Positions 33,061 through 44,723 of a DNA stretch of 64,000 bases are shown here, one piece after another. The stretch covers positions 1 to 64,000 of the forward strand of contig JACCGJ010016050.1 in the NCBI GenBank assembly GCA_013407085.1, given 5' to 3'. The notes below the pieces were generated by a model that ran no database searches, was not told the origin of the DNA, and saw only the letters and a program-made list of their open reading frames with translations. This stretch comes from Atriophallophorus winterbourni (lineage: Eukaryota > Platyhelminthes > Trematoda > Plagiorchiida > Microphallidae). Every line of letters begins with the position of its first letter. Position 1 is the stretch's first letter. The position numbers were made by a program, and so were the translations under genes.

Positions 33061-33479
33061 TTTAAAGTGGCATATAACGTTTTTTCTTCAGAATTTACTT
33101 TTCAAAATTGTTGAAATTCAACAAAATACACTCTAAATTCTTGAAATGACGATACCACTGATCGCTCAGGGACTCGATGAAGTGAATTCCCAATCCGCTT
33201 ATCTGTGTTTGAATTTGCATGTTGAACATCATTTATGAATAAACATTTCGATTTGGACCCAACCAACTGTAATTAACCAGCTTCGTATATTTCAAACATT
33301 TACTGTTATTTTGTAAAAATATGAATATTTATTATTTATGTTTACAATAATCTATCTATTTTTATGTTTTGTACAAGCTACCATCTGCACAAATGTTAGC
33401 CAACTACTTTTTGGTTGCTAACGAAAAAATATGTATTTATGTTCGACCTTGTGGTGGTTCAGGCTACGTGAAATTACAG
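33061..33479. other. AT-rich spacer, nothing recognised
   Basis: No motif-bearing frame was seen between the LINE-E end and the Gypsy-2 LTR. Confidence 0.5.
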
Positions 33480-33838
33480 TATGTGTGTGAAAAGTAAAAA
33501 GATAACCACTCACAATAATTCTTCGATTGAATTGAAAGTGATTCTCCCCGACTTGGCAATTGACTACTCCGGTCCAGACGTCAAAGTATTATCACAGAAG
33601 CAACCGCGGTAAATCCAAGAATTAGGTGCGGCTGAAATATGGAGCGGTCCTTTTATAGCAAGCAAGCAATCTTTCCACAATCCACAGTCAGAATTCCAAG
33701 CACGTAGTACGGGTATCAAAGGAGATGAGAAGAGCAACTCCGAGCGGACGAAAATTTATATTCGTAAAATCAGGGTACAATTCAAAAAAGTGTACATTGA
33801 TTGATACAATCAAAATTTTTTACAGAAAAATGCCATAG
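33480..33838 (-). repeat. Gypsy-2 3' LTR
   Basis: It lies directly after the polypurine tract at about 33841-33851. On the minus strand it contains a TATA box CTATAAAAGG (plus 33649-33658). Its sequence differs from the 205-bp Gypsy-1 LTR, so it is a separate family. Exact ends are uncertain because the 5' LTR is missing. Confidence 0.65.
33649..33658 (-). promoter_or_regulatory. Probable TATA box in the Gypsy-2 LTR
   Basis: CTATAAAAGG on the minus strand, inside the LTR about 180 bp from the U3 start. A TATA box here is the standard LTR promoter layout. Confidence 0.5.
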
Positions 33839-33956
33839 TACTCCCCCCTAGTGCATCGGGCATAAAGAAGACGCTCGAAGAAATCGTTAGGCTGTAAAGT
33901 CATCAAACTTTGATGGAAAATGGAATCTACGACCAGATCGGGTTTGCCTGTTAGAG

Positions 33957-35337
33957 TCAGTTTGTTTGATACACGGGGGTAAAGGAGGTTTCCTTGAGGG
34001 ATCGAGAGTACCGGTGAGCTTCGGTTTGGGGGATGGAGGGACAATCTTGAGGAGCAACGTTCGGGGTAATTTCTTTCGCCTCTGGTGCCGGTTCGACGTA
34101 GGCTACTTTCAAACGATCGACGCTGACGGTCTCGTGTGTTCCGTTGCGGTCAATAACGAAGTATTTTGGATACCTGTTGATTATCTTGTACGGGCCAGTG
34201 TATGGCGGCTGTGGCGGTCGACGTACATGATCTACCCGCACAAACACAAAGTCGCAAGTATTCAAGTCAGGTGAAATGTAGCAGGGTTGGAGTTGGAGTA
34301 GCTCGTAATTTTTTCATGAAGCTGCGAAGGCGGCCGACATATTGTGGCACAGTAAGGTCCATTGATGGGTCAGAAGATGTCAGAAATTCGCCTGGAAGTG
34401 TAAGTGTACTACGGTACACCATTTCAGCAGCCGAACACCCTAGGTCTTCTTTCACTGTGGTACGTATACCAAGAAGTACTAAGGGTAGTGTCTCGGACCA
34501 ACGTTCAGTATTCCCATGACACATGAGTGCGGCTTTCAGTTGGCGGTGAAATCTTTTGACTAAGCCGTTCGAAGAAGGGTGGTAGGCTGTAGTCTGAATG
34601 TGTTTCGTACCGCGCATATTTTTCAGTTCCTTGAAAAGCGTTGATTGGAATTGGGAACCTCTGTCAGGAGTTGTGGTGTTTGGTACGCTTAATTTACTGA
34701 TCCAGTGCTGAACAGAAGCGTAAGCAACAGTTTCTGCACTGATATCAGGGATTGCTACTGCCATTAGCCAATGCGGTAAACGATCATTGCAGGTAAGTAT
34801 GTAGCAACATCCGATAGAGTCTGCTGGTGGGCAGACGAGATCCAAATGCACGTGTTGTAAACGTTCAGTAACTAGTGGGAACGTACCAGGATAGCTGATA
34901 GTGTGTCGTTGAACCTTGCTCTGTTGACATCGCAAGCAACTTTTTGTCCAAATTTATATGTCTTTATGCATGTCAGACCAAAGGTAGCGAGAACTAATTA
35001 ATTTTCGTGTCGCTCTTACTCCAGGATGTGATAAACCATGCAAGTGGTCAAAAACTCTACGTCTCATGTCTAAGGGGACGATCGGACGCGGTTTTCCTGT
35101 TGCCATGTCACAAACCAGGTAATGTTGAGAATCGGGTATCGGATTTCGGCGGATTTTTCCCATCTCTGAAGTTTCATAGCGACTTAGTACCGGATCAGAT
35201 TGCAGCGAACGTGCTAGTTGTTCCAAATCGATTCCAGGCAGGTCAATGGCACTCAGTTGAATCCGAGAAAACGTATCCGCCACTGTGTTTGACGACCCCG
35301 ATAGGTAACGAATGTCGCTCGTGAATTGGGAGATGAA
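33957..35337 (-). pseudogene. Gypsy-2 RNase H end and integrase
   Basis: Minus-strand frames 35337-34954, 34935-34267 and 34265-33957 carry the H-H-C-C zinc region (HLHGLSHPGVRATRKLISSR ... CLRCQQSK), integrase core (HVHLDLV with first Asp, TPDRGSQFQS with second Asp) and tail (DHVRRPPQPPYTGPYKIINR). The third catalytic residue is changed: the motif reads NGLVKRFHRQ, with Lys where integrases have Glu. Stops at about 34950 and 34266 break the frame. Confidence 0.88.
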
Positions 35338-35865
35338 TAAATAAATAAATATTTTATTCTTGGAATTCCAAGGCATGCTAATCATGATCGATAATTATGA
35401 AAGTTGTTTGTATACATAAAACATAAAAATGGACAATATTAATTAACATTTTTAAGATCATACTTGCTGATAATTTTTCGTTCGTTAAAATGGTCCAGGT
35501 AAATGATAATCATTCAGTTTTACAGAAATACAATATATGAGCAGTTATTGTATGAAAAGAAAATCGGGTGAAAGGAAAAATGACACGAAGAATATTGAAG
35601 AACGATGGACCGGAACATCGAAGATGTGAGGAATCTCGAAGAGTCAGAATCTTCAAAAATGTTCAGTTGGACACATTATTATTGTCGAATATATGTTCGG
35701 AATGGAGAGTGTCTTTTGTGGGTATTCGTAGAAGATTCGGCGTCCCAGTGTTGACTCGTTCGTGAACCGGAATTCTTCATATGGATATAAAGAGGTAATC
35801 TGGAAAATAAATACTAAGGGACGGAGTGACTGTTCACTATGGAAGTTGAGAAACTGATATCACTG

Positions 35866-36372
35866 TTAATATCCAGCAATGCCATGATTGTATAGTTCAT
35901 CTGATGAGGCATCTAGGTTGAGAAGTTTTATTAATTTTTCAACTGTGAGAAATGAATTCAGATGTGATTTAAAATCACATAGTGAGGTACAAAGTCTTAT
36001 GTTTTTCGGAAGAATATTCCAGAGTTTAGCGTATTTATTTAAGTAGAAGTCACTTCTTACTTCCGTACAGGATCTAGGTAATTTCACTAGGTTATCTTGA
36101 TTTCTTAAATTATATCTAGAACCTTGTCGGAAGCGTAAAGACGAATTTATATTATCTATATTATCAGAAAATATTATTCTGACGAACAGTATTAGGTTGT
36201 GTCTAATTCTACGGAACCATAGTGGTTCAAGCTTGAGCTGCTTACATCTTTCTCTATATGATAGATTCGAGCTATATCCGGTGATTGATTTAGTAAAAGT
36301 ACGTTGTACTTTTTCCAAAAGGATGGTATCGGTTTTATTCATACTGCTATATATCATATTACAGTAATCGAA
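35866..36372 (-). pseudogene. LINE-D C-terminal region
   Basis: The minus strand reads FDYCNMIYSSMNKTDTILLE, SYRERCKQLKLEPLWFRRIR and KLWNILPKNIRLCTSLCDFK to the stop at 35866. It starts at the solo LTR insertion; the same sentence ends upstream at 36957 (LFTIPL). Confidence 0.88.
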
Positions 36373-36377
36373 GAGGG

Positions 36378-36951
36378 TGTAAGGTTCAAAGTAGTTTGAA
36401 ATTCTTCCTTTCCCTTTAACATTTCTTTTATTTTGAACCCAGTTACAAAACCTGAATTTTGTGAAATAGATTTTGCTTGTGTTTAATTTTCCTACAGTAT
36501 TTTGATATAAAACTTTCCTGTTTGTAATCACTTCTGTTATTGTAAATCTTTTCTTTACACGACTTCGGTCAAATGTTTGTTTTAATTTATTGTTTCTGCC
36601 ATTGTCGGTCATTGTTACGGAATTTGGTTGCCATTTTGGGCTTCAGTATTTTGCTTGAATTTGGACACTATTTTGAGTGTCATTTTTGATTGTCACAGAA
36701 AGTTTGGACGACATTTTGGTAAATCGATTCTTCTTATTTCATATCAGGTCGTCTTTTATTTGAATTGAATCTGATTCTGGAGTATTTGGCTCCATTGTTG
36801 CTGTGACTTTCCTATACAATTAAGATTTGTATAGTTATTTTTGTTGTAATTGTTGTTAATTACAGTACCGTAGAATATCCCAATCGTTGTTTTGAATTTA
36901 TCGAAATAAGAAACGGGTGGACTACGCGTAACTCACGTCACAGACAATACA
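36378..36951 (-). repeat. Solo BEL/Pao family-B LTR with GAGGG target duplication
   Basis: A 574-bp non-coding insertion with TGTA..TACA ends. Flanks are GAGGG (36373-36377) and GAGGG (36952-36956), the 5-bp length of BEL/Pao. It matches the LTRs at 13741-14231, 14232-14868 and 29172-29451, which border family-B pol relics. It interrupts LINE-D between IPL and FDYCN. The strand is assigned from comparison with 14868, where the LTR starts TGTATGG on the minus strand; a plus-strand orientation cannot be excluded. Confidence 0.8.
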
Positions 36952-37227
36952 GAGGGGTATGGTGAAAAGTTAATAAAGTTCTAACTTACAGTGTGGGAGA
37001 GTAAAGGACTTATGAATCATATTAACACTCTGCTTTGCCATTGAGATCACATGATGTATATGCTCGTTGAATGTAAGCGATGCTGAATATTTGAACCCAA
37101 GATCACGTGTGCAATCGATAATTTGAATAGGATTACCATTAAGAAGGATTGAGTTATCAGGAATTGTACATCTTAAAGGCATGAACTTAGATTTTTCTAC
37201 AGAAAATGAGAGACCATTAATTTTACC

Positions 37228-37734
37228 CTATTTGGATAATGCATCCAAATCTTTGTTTAGTCTGGCAATGTAAGTTTGTGTTTCAGAAGATGGGAAGGAA
37301 ATTACAACTTTCATGTCGTCTGCGAACAAGAATAGTTTACTATGAGAGACGACTGTATGTACATCATTTATATATAGGAGAAAAAGTAATGGACTTAAAA
37401 CACTGCCTAGTATCACGCCACTTGGAATCGGCAAGGTGGGCGATCTGTGACCATTAACCCCAACACAGTATGTGCGATCTGTAAGAGAAGAAGTGAGCCA
37501 ATAATGAAGATTGCCACCTATACCGAATGAACTTAGCTTAGATAGTAATAGGTTATGTGGTACTGTGTCGAAAGCGTTGGTTATATCAAGGAAGACAACT
37601 ATAACTGAAAAGCCATTTTCAATTGAACTTGTGATGCAGTCTATGTATTCTAGCAGGCAAGTAATGCAGGATCTTTTGTTGAGGAATCCGTGCTGTGCCT
37701 TAGAAAAGAAACTAGGTGTCAGGTATTCAAGCAT
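37228..37734 (-). pseudogene. LINE-D reverse transcriptase palm
   Basis: FFSKAQHGFLNKRSCITCLL, FLDITNAFDTVPHNLLLSKL, SGVILGSVLSPLLFLLYIND (the usual PQG is ILG) and LFLFADDMKVVISFPSSETQ. The FADD box is intact but the turn before it is altered and the frame stops at 37228. Downstream parts are at 37182-36970 and 36372-35866. Confidence 0.85.
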
Positions 37735-38046
37735 AGCTTTCTTTACAATTTTTTCAAATAATCTTGATAAGAAGGCTGTATGATTTATTGGTCGGTAGTT
37801 AGTAACTGAGTGTTTCGAGCCAGATTAGTATCTAGGTATAATAATTGAGTGTTTCCATTCTGCCGGAGAGGTACCAGATTCAATAGATGCGTTAAATAGG
37901 TTAAGCAGGAGAAGTTGAAAGTCTTTGCCACCCATTTTGCATATGGCTGGAGGTATGTCTGCCGTGTCAGGTTTAAGACTGACAGTTGATTGCTAACATA
38001 ATTTATTTATGTCACTTAGGTTTATACTCAAAGTATTTAGTGTATT

Positions 38047-38251
38047 TGTGGTGACGGTTCAAATATTTAATCAATAGTAATCAATAATTTTGTAATTCAA
38101 ATTTTCTTGTTGTTAACCACACACTAATTACAATACACTCTTTGTCTACACACGGTTTTCGCTCTTCTGTGGTTGTCTGGGAGTCAAAATTGTATGTGGA
38201 TATGACTGGAATACACGCTGCCTCAGAATCTATTCCTCGCTATCCACTACA
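38047..38251 (+). repeat. Gypsy-1 5' LTR
   Basis: A 205-bp LTR, TG..CA ends, followed by the primer-binding candidate. Confidence 0.93.
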
Positions 38252-38321
38252 AATTGGTGAGCCCGAACACGCATTCAATTCAATCAACGCAACGAACCAT
38301 AGTGCGAATAACGAAAACAAG

Positions 38322-38952
38322 ATGGAGGATGATTTTATCAATCAATTCACATTACCAGTCTTCATAGCGACAGAACCACGTCTATGGTTCGCACAAATCG
38401 AAGCTCTATTCGAGTTATACCGTGTTCGAACGCAACGCAAACGCTACAACCGCGTTGTTGGAATGCTCCCAACCTCCATTGCCAGAGAAGTTGTTAATTT
38501 GATTTATGATCAACCTGCCACAGATCCTTATGATAAGCTCAAATCTGCGATAATCTCTCTGGAATTGGTTCCAGCGATGAGCAAAACCTGTGGAAACTCC
38601 TATCCATCTCTGAGCTAGAAGATCGTACACCTTCACAACACTTACGCCATTTGTTATAGTACAAGGCACACAGAAGGTTGACGAACGAATAATACGACAT
38701 ATCTGGTTCCAGAGTTTGTCAGACGATTTGCGTAAAGTTCTGGTTATCATGAAAAACGACAGTAACCTAGACAAGCTTGCTGAAGTTGCAGATGAAGTCT
38801 ACGACATCTCTCGTAACACATCAATCTGCACGGTCAGCCTACCAATTTCCACTCCTTGCACTTCCTGCGCAGATTTGAACAAGGATATATCTGATTTGAA
38901 ATCCCAGATCAACAATTTGACTTCGCAAATACAGCACTTAAACAGAAGTTGA
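38322..38952 (+). pseudogene. Gypsy-1 gag, frameshifted
   Basis: The likely start is MEDDFINQFTLPVF at 38322. WFAQIEALFELYRVRTQRKR and YNRVVGMLPTSIAREVVNLI are the capsid-like segment. The frame breaks near 38580 and resumes at 38716 (SDDLRKVLVIMKNDSNLDKL), ending with a short coiled-coil-like stretch (DLNKDISDLKSQINNLTSQI). No zinc knuckle is visible in what remains. Confidence 0.8.
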
Positions 38953-38979
38953 AGCCGTCCTCGTAGTGGAGGGAACCAC

Positions 38980-39495
38980 ATGCAGCTTCAAAACGCAAAA
39001 CCAAAATCAGAGAAGCCGCGAAGCCAGGCAGTAGAAGCTTCAGCTCTGTCTGGCAATAACACCAGACGCTTATTCTACGTCACTGATGGTTCAACAAAGA
39101 TGCGTTTTCTGATCGACACAGGAGCCGAACTGAGCGTCATCCCACCCACAAACTCAGAACGCAGAAACCACTCTTCGTTGACCATACAAGCGGCGAAGGG
39201 TACTCGAATAAGCACATACGGTCAACGATCTCTCTCCATCGACCTCGGTCTGCGACGTAACTTTCGATGGATTTTCACTGTTTCCGACGACAAAACCCCT
39301 ATCCTGGGAGCCGATTTCCTCTCACACTTTAATCTTTCAGTCAACATGAGTACACGAAAGCTCATTGACAATGTCACAAAGATTAACGTCATCGGCCATT
39401 TGTCTAATTCACCCATACAAACTATTCGAGTCCCGATTCCAGATACTGCACCGAATTACGTTCCCCTCATGAAAGAATTTTCGGATATCTTCTAA
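38980..39495 (+). pseudogene. Gypsy-1 aspartic protease
   Basis: FYVTDGSTKMRFLIDTGAEL then SVIPP holds the DTGA active site, and FTVSDDKTPILGADFLSHFN is the second conserved block. The frame stops at 39495 (SDIF then TAA) just before RT. Confidence 0.88.
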
Positions 39496-39516
39496 CCATG
39501 TACACACGACACCCCT

Positions 39517-40546
39517 GTGAAACATGACATCAAACACCATATTTCAACCCGTGGACCCCCGGTTTTCAGTAGACCACGCAGACTGGCGCCTAACAAACTC
39601 GAAGCTGCCAAACGAGAGTTCGAGCATATGATGGAACTCGGAATAATCCGTCCATCGAATTCACCTTGGGCCACACCTCTTCACATGGTCGAAAAGAACA
39701 AACCGGACGCTCGGCGTCCATGTGGCGATTATCGTGCTTTAAATCGTGTAACAATCCCAGATCGATATCCGATTCCACACATACATGACTTTGCACTGTC
39801 TCTTCACGAAAAATCTGTGTTCTCGAAGCTGGATTTAGTGCGGGCATATCATCAAATTCCTGTAGCTGACGAAGATATTCCCAAAACTGCCAGCACCACT
39901 CCATTTGGTCTGTTCGAATTTCTCAGGATGCCATTCGGTCTACGCAATGCTGCACAGACCTTACAGAGATTCATGGACCAAGTTTTCCTTTGTCTACGAG
40001 TACATTGACGATGTCCTAGTCGCAAGTACAAATCCTACTGAACATCTTGAACACCTTCGTGAAGTATTTCAACGTCTATCCCACTACGGCATTGTGGTTA
40101 ATCCCGATAAATGTCTGTTTGGTGTGATTTCCATCGAAATCCTTGGACACCGAATTGATAGTTCCGGTATAAAACCGTTACCTCAAAAACTATCAGCTAT
40201 CCAAGATTATCCATGTCCCAGCTCCATCCGTCAAGTCAGACGTTTCTTAGGTTTGGTCAACTATTATAGACGTTTTATTCCACAATGCGCTATGATTTCA
40301 CAACCATTGACTGACTTGTTACGTGGAAAGAAACGTCAATTTAAAATGAATGACGAAGCCATCAAATTATTCGAGCAACTAGAATCTGCACTAAACAAAG
40401 TCACATCACTGACTCATTTATCAACGAACCCCAATGCTCGATTGTCTCTCGCTACAGAAGCATCACAAGAAGCGGTCGGCGCGGTCCTTCAACAAGAAGA
40501 AGACAATATCACCAAGCCACTCGCTTTCTTTTCTCGTCGTCTTTAA
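39517..40546 (+). pseudogene. Gypsy-1 reverse transcriptase and RNase H start
   Basis: The first frame (39517-40008) gives [45 protein letters not shown] and [20 protein letters not shown]. The next frame (to 40546) gives [15 protein letters not shown] with the YIDD box, CLFGVISIEILGHRID, RRFLGLVNYYRRFIP and ARLSLATEASQEAVGAVLQQ. A small loss near 39988 shifts the frame. The first RNase H acid, usually VTDAS, reads ATEAS. Confidence 0.9.
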
Positions 40547-40621
40547 CCAGCTCAAACTCGATACAGTACGTTTGGCCGTGAGTTACTGGCTATCTATTAT
40601 GCGATACGACATTTCAGACAT

Positions 40622-41870
40622 TTGCTTGAAGGCCGTGATTTCACAATATTGACCGATCACAAGCCCTTAACGTTTGCTCTTTCTGCACAATCGGATCGAT
40701 ATTCGCCCCGAGAAATACGTCACTTAGATTATATCTCGCAATTCACGAGTGACATTCGATATCTTTCCGGCTCGTCAAACACAGTTGCCGATACATTCTC
40801 TCGGATTCAGTTAAGTACTATCGACCTGCCTGGAATCGACTTTGAGCAATTAGCACGTTCGCAGCAAAATGACCCTGTAATAAGTCGGTATATTACTTCA
40901 CAATCGGGTAAAATCCGCCTTATTCCGATACCTAATTCCAATTCTTATCTGATTTGTGACATCTCTACTCGTAAAACCCGTCCAATTGTCCCATCAGATT
41001 TGAGACGTACCGTATTCGAGCATTTACATGGTTTATCACATCCCGGAATAAAAGCTACTCGAAAGCTGATTAGCTCTCGTTATCTTTGGTCTGACATGCA
41101 TAAAGACATTCAACTTTGGACCAAGAGTTGCCTCCGATGTCAACAAAGCAAAGTCCAACGTCACACCATCAGTTCCCCTGGTGTATTTCCACCTGTTACG
41201 GAGCGCTTTCAGCACGTTCACTTGGATCTCGTTGGTCCATTAGCGGTCTCTAATGGTTGCTCCTATATATTAACCTGCGTCGACCGTTTTACCCGTTGGC
41301 CATTGGCTGTAGCCATACCGGATATCAGTACAGAAACGGTTGCGAAAGCTTTCGTTCAACATTGGATCAGCAACTTTGGTGTGCCGAACACTATTACCAC
41401 TGACAGAGGTTCTCAATTCCAATCAACGCTTTTTCGGGAATTGAATAGAACACTCGGTACAAAGCACATACAGACTACAGCCTAAAGCCGCAATCATGAG
41501 TCACGGGAATTCAGAACGTTGGTCCGAGCCATTGCCTTTGGTGCTTCTTGGCATCCGTACAACTGTGAAAGAAGACCTGGGTTGCTCAGCGGCTGAGATG
41601 GTGTACGGGAGTACACTTAACCTACCTGGCGAATTTCTGACATATTCCGATTCACCAATTGATCTTACAGCTCCACAATATGTCAGTCGCCTTCGCAGCT
41701 TCATGAAATCTTCACGAGCTATCCCAACTCGCCAACAAGCTCAACCGTTCTATATCCCGGCAGACTTGTCTACCTGCGACTTTGTGTTTGTGCGCGCCGA
41801 TCATGTACGTCGACCACTTCAACTACCGTATACTGGTCCGTACAAGGTGCTCAGCAGGCATCTCAAGTAA
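40622..41870 (+). pseudogene. Gypsy-1 RNase H end and integrase with deleted third catalytic residue
   Basis: FTILTDHKPLTFAL and HLDYISQFTSDIRYLSGSSN end RNase H. Integrase has the H-H-C-C region (HLHGLSHPGIKATRKLISSR, CLRCQQSK), HVHLDLVGPLAV and TTDRGSQFQSTLF. At 41484 the sentence KHIQTTA runs into a stop, and 41496 resumes past the missing segment, so the helix with the catalytic Glu is deleted. The tail (DHVRRPLQLPYTGPYKVLSR) ends near 41870. Confidence 0.9.
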
Positions 41871-42195
41871 TTCGTAATTGACCGGAATGGATCAAGAGAA
41901 ACTGACAGTATCGATCGTCTGAAGGCCGCTTACGTAGAACCAACATCGAAAGCGAAAGCAAATACCCGAAATATTACTCCACAGACGCCTACTACTGACC
42001 AACACGCCCCTTCGTCTGATTCACTAGAAACCAACATTACCCCCGATAAACCCCATTCCGTTCGTGCCTCAAACCACCTGACAGACAAACACATTCAGGT
42101 CGCAAGGTACATTTTCCCCAAAAGTTTGACGATTTTATAACCTAATGTTTTTTTTCGAGCGTCTTCTTCCTGTTCGACGCTCTAGGAGGGGAATC

Positions 42196-42399
42196 TGTGG
42201 TGACGGTTCAAATATTTAATCAATAGTAATCAATAATTTGTAATTCAAATTTTCTTGTTGTTAACCACACATTAATTACAATACACTCTTTGTCTACACA
42301 TGGTTTTCGCTCTTCTGTGGTTGTCTGGGATTCAAAATTGTATGTGGATATAACTGGAATACACGCAGCCTCAGAATCTATTCCTCGCTATCCACTACA
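42196..42399 (+). repeat. Gypsy-1 3' LTR
   Basis: A 204-bp LTR, preceded by the purine tract and followed by the TATT target duplication. Confidence 0.93.
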
Positions 42400-42577
42400 T
42401 ATTCTGCGAAGAAAGATGACTGGTTGTGTAATCGTAGTTTGAATTGTTGTAGGTAGAGTTAAAGTACAGAAGGAATTCTTCACAGATAGCATCAGGTGAA
42501 CAAACAATTGTTTCAACGGCGGTTGAACTACAATATTTTTTAATGAAATCCATGTTGCTGGGTGAGTTAGATGATCT

Positions 42578-43213
42578 TTACTTGAAAAGTTTACTTAGTG
42601 ATTTCGGCTTATCCTGACTTATAAGAGCTTTGTTTTCGTCGGCTCTAAGCGTGCTATCTAAAGCATATCTGTGACTTCTTGATAGTTCATAAGAAGGAAG
42701 AATGGCGAATATGTCATGTGTTTTTACAGCAACGGAATGTAGTTTCATCATTTTCTTTTCTATTTTCTGGGCTTTCGTTAATTTTGTGTGCCCAATGAGC
42801 TTATATGATGCCTTCATAAGTAACCCTTTCAATTGTGAATGAAATGTTGAAGAGACTGTTGTGAAATCACTAGAGAGGAAGAATCGGCTCCAGTCTTCTG
42901 TTCTAATCAATTCTGACAATAGATTCCAGTTAATGTAGTTGTAGGTATGCTTATAATAAGATGGCTGCGAAGAATTGACAGAAGTTGTGGCGCATAATAT
43001 TTGGAATGATAATATTCTATGGTCACTGTTAAGGAAAGTTGGAATTACCTTCAGGTTAGCTGCAATAAGGTTCAGAGTGAAGACTAGGTCTAAGATATTG
43101 TCATTTCTTGTAGGTTGGTCAATAAATTGCTTATATCCTAGTAAGTCAATCGTTCTAGTGAAAGGTGTATAGCAGCTGTGGTGTGCAGGATCGTGCCAGT
43201 TTAATTTTGGCAT
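42578..43213 (-). pseudogene. LINE-D endonuclease C-terminal part and linker
   Basis: MPKLNWHDPAHHSCYTPFTR, IDQPTRNDNILDLVFTLNLI and FLNSDHRILSFQI (the SDH catalytic box), then linker. The upstream half (45877-45413; INARSITPKIQMLKTFLITN, LITETWTRDDQPNS, SKRGGGTLIYVHSKF, LIGCIYYPPSSTIS) is separated by BEL/Pao-2. Confidence 0.85.
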
Positions 43214-43276
43214 GTTAAAGTCACCATCAATAAGCTTATATTTCGTGTCGTGTAGAGATGCTTCTATAAACGCATT

Positions 43277-43699
43277 TGTAAGATGTACATTGAATTTATT
43301 TTATTGACAACTAACTGTTTAAATCTGCTGGTATTTTTGTATATTTCTACCATTTTTGTTTTACCGAACTACTTGAATTTATTCGTTCTTGAGCTTATAT
43401 TTTGTATCTTTATTTGGCCGTTTGCGCGCTATTTGAAGTTGCGATCACTCGTGGTCATTGTTGCTGTTGAATATTGTTGTTTTTGGATTCAGTACGAGGC
43501 GGAATAATTGAGGTTTGCTATTTTATTGTATAATTATTTTGCTTCAATAGTACAGTACTCATCTCACGTATTGTCTTGTCAATATTTTGGTGGGCTTGGA
43601 CGCGTCACTCAACCGTTGGATAGACACATTGGTGTTTATATCGTGACTGAAATCTTTGACGTTGAACTCGATTTTCCCCGGACCGAATTGTCGGTTACA
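43277..43699 (+). repeat. BEL/Pao-2 5' LTR
   Basis: A 423-bp LTR next to the left GCATT duplication. The 3' boundary is followed by GTACTCAATTTGCTTCG, which recurs 50 bases later as a short local duplication. Confidence 0.92.
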
Positions 43700-43784
43700 G
43701 TACTCAATTTGCTTCGTTTGGAACATTGGGACAGTACTCAAATTGGCAGTACTCAATTTGCTTCGTTTCGAACATTGGGAAAAA

Positions 43785-44723
43785 ATGGAGAACAAGTGGT
43801 CAAAGATCCATCCAAGAAACAATGAAAAGGACCTGTTTGACGGGCAAGTCGGTGTTTCTTCATTGGTTGATAACATGTCATGCTCTGGTTCGGTAGTTAG
43901 TTCTAGCTCTCATAATCTTAGGGCTCAGTTTTTGTTGGCACAATTAGCGGAAGAACAGATGCGTCAAGAGGCTGAGTTAGAACTGTTGATAGCTGCGAAT
44001 GCTACTCGAATTGCACGAGTAAGATTTGAATTGTCTATGATGAATGAGTCTATGCAACTTCCTGAAATGGTTGAGCATTTGACGAAAAAGGACTGCCTCA
44101 CTTCACCTAATCATTTGAAGGATCTTGTTTCAAATGATGGTCCCGATACCACAGTTGGCCTGCTTATTGGAGCGGATGTGTTACAAGCGTATCGTGGGAC
44201 TAAACAGAAAGATGGCAATTTTGAAGTGTGTCTACCTTGGAAAAGAGATTTCCATAGAATCTGCCGCAACCGTAAACAAGCAAAGTCGCGTTTACAGAGT
44301 CTGCGTTCTAGGTTTCTGCGAAATCCTGAGTTACTCCATAAATATGCAAGCGTGATGGAACCGCAATCCCTAAGAATTCCTCGATCTATGAAGCGCAAAG
44401 GTGCTCACGTAGTTCGGCCTCAGTTACATGCATTCTGTGATGCGTTGGAACTTAGGTATGAAGCCGCGATTTACATTCGATTTAGTCCTAAGTCATATTG
44501 TTGCCTACTCTGCTCGAAGTCGCGAGTTGCTCTAGTCAAGCCTGCTACTATTTCGTGTCTGGGATTAGTAGCCGCTAAGCTGGTAGTATCACTTACTACC
44601 GTACTCATGGAAGAAATTCATTTCGAATTAGATCAAACATGCTTTTGGACTGATTTGACTGTACTGGAAGAAAATACATCACCGAACGTGGATGCTGTTA
44701 TCGGAACTGGGTTTGTCACGTAA
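43785..44723 (+). CDS. BEL/Pao-2 in-frame gag-pol deletion product
   Basis: The start MENKWSKIHPRNNEKDLF aligns with BEL/Pao-1 gag (KDPLDGQVGNLSLVDTMSCS). After residue about 110 the frame jumps to a protease-end piece (TTVGLLIGADVLQAYRGTKQ), then NFEVCLPWKRDFHRICRNRK (pre-RT), then HAFCDALELRYEAAIYIRFS (RNase H), and ends NVDAVIGTGFVT, the same terminus as BEL/Pao-1. No stop interrupts 312 codons. It lacks zinc knuckles, protease active site, RT YVDD box and integrase. It cannot be autonomous. Confidence 0.8.
   Translation: MENKWSKIHPRNNEKDLFDGQVGVSSLVDNMSCSGSVVSSSSHNLRAQFLLAQLAEEQMRQEAELELLIAANATRIARVRFELSMMNESMQLPEMVEHLTKKDCLTSPNHLKDLVSNDGPDTTVGLLIGADVLQAYRGTKQKDGNFEVCLPWKRDFHRICRNRKQAKSRLQSLRSRFLRNPELLHKYASVMEPQSLRIPRSMKRKGAHVVRPQLHAFCDALELRYEAAIYIRFSPKSYCCLLCSKSRVALVKPATISCLGLVAAKLVVSLTTVLMEEIHFELDQTCFWTDLTVLEENTSPNVDAVIGTGFVT

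Larger units (their letters stand above)
38047..42399 (+). mobile_element. Gypsy-1: complete LTR retrotransposon with TATT target duplication
   Basis: LTRs at 38047-38251 and 42196-42399 (TGTGGTGACGG to CCACTACA) differ at about five bases and one indel. The flanks are TATT at 38043-38046 and 42400-42403. A primer-binding candidate TGGTGAGCCCGAACACG begins at 38255, three bases after the LTR, and a purine tract AGGAGGGGAA lies at 42184-42193. Order gag, protease, RT, RNase H, integrase is that of Ty3/Gypsy elements, resembling trematode CsRn1-like elements. Several frame breaks. It is inserted in LINE-D. Confidence 0.95.
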
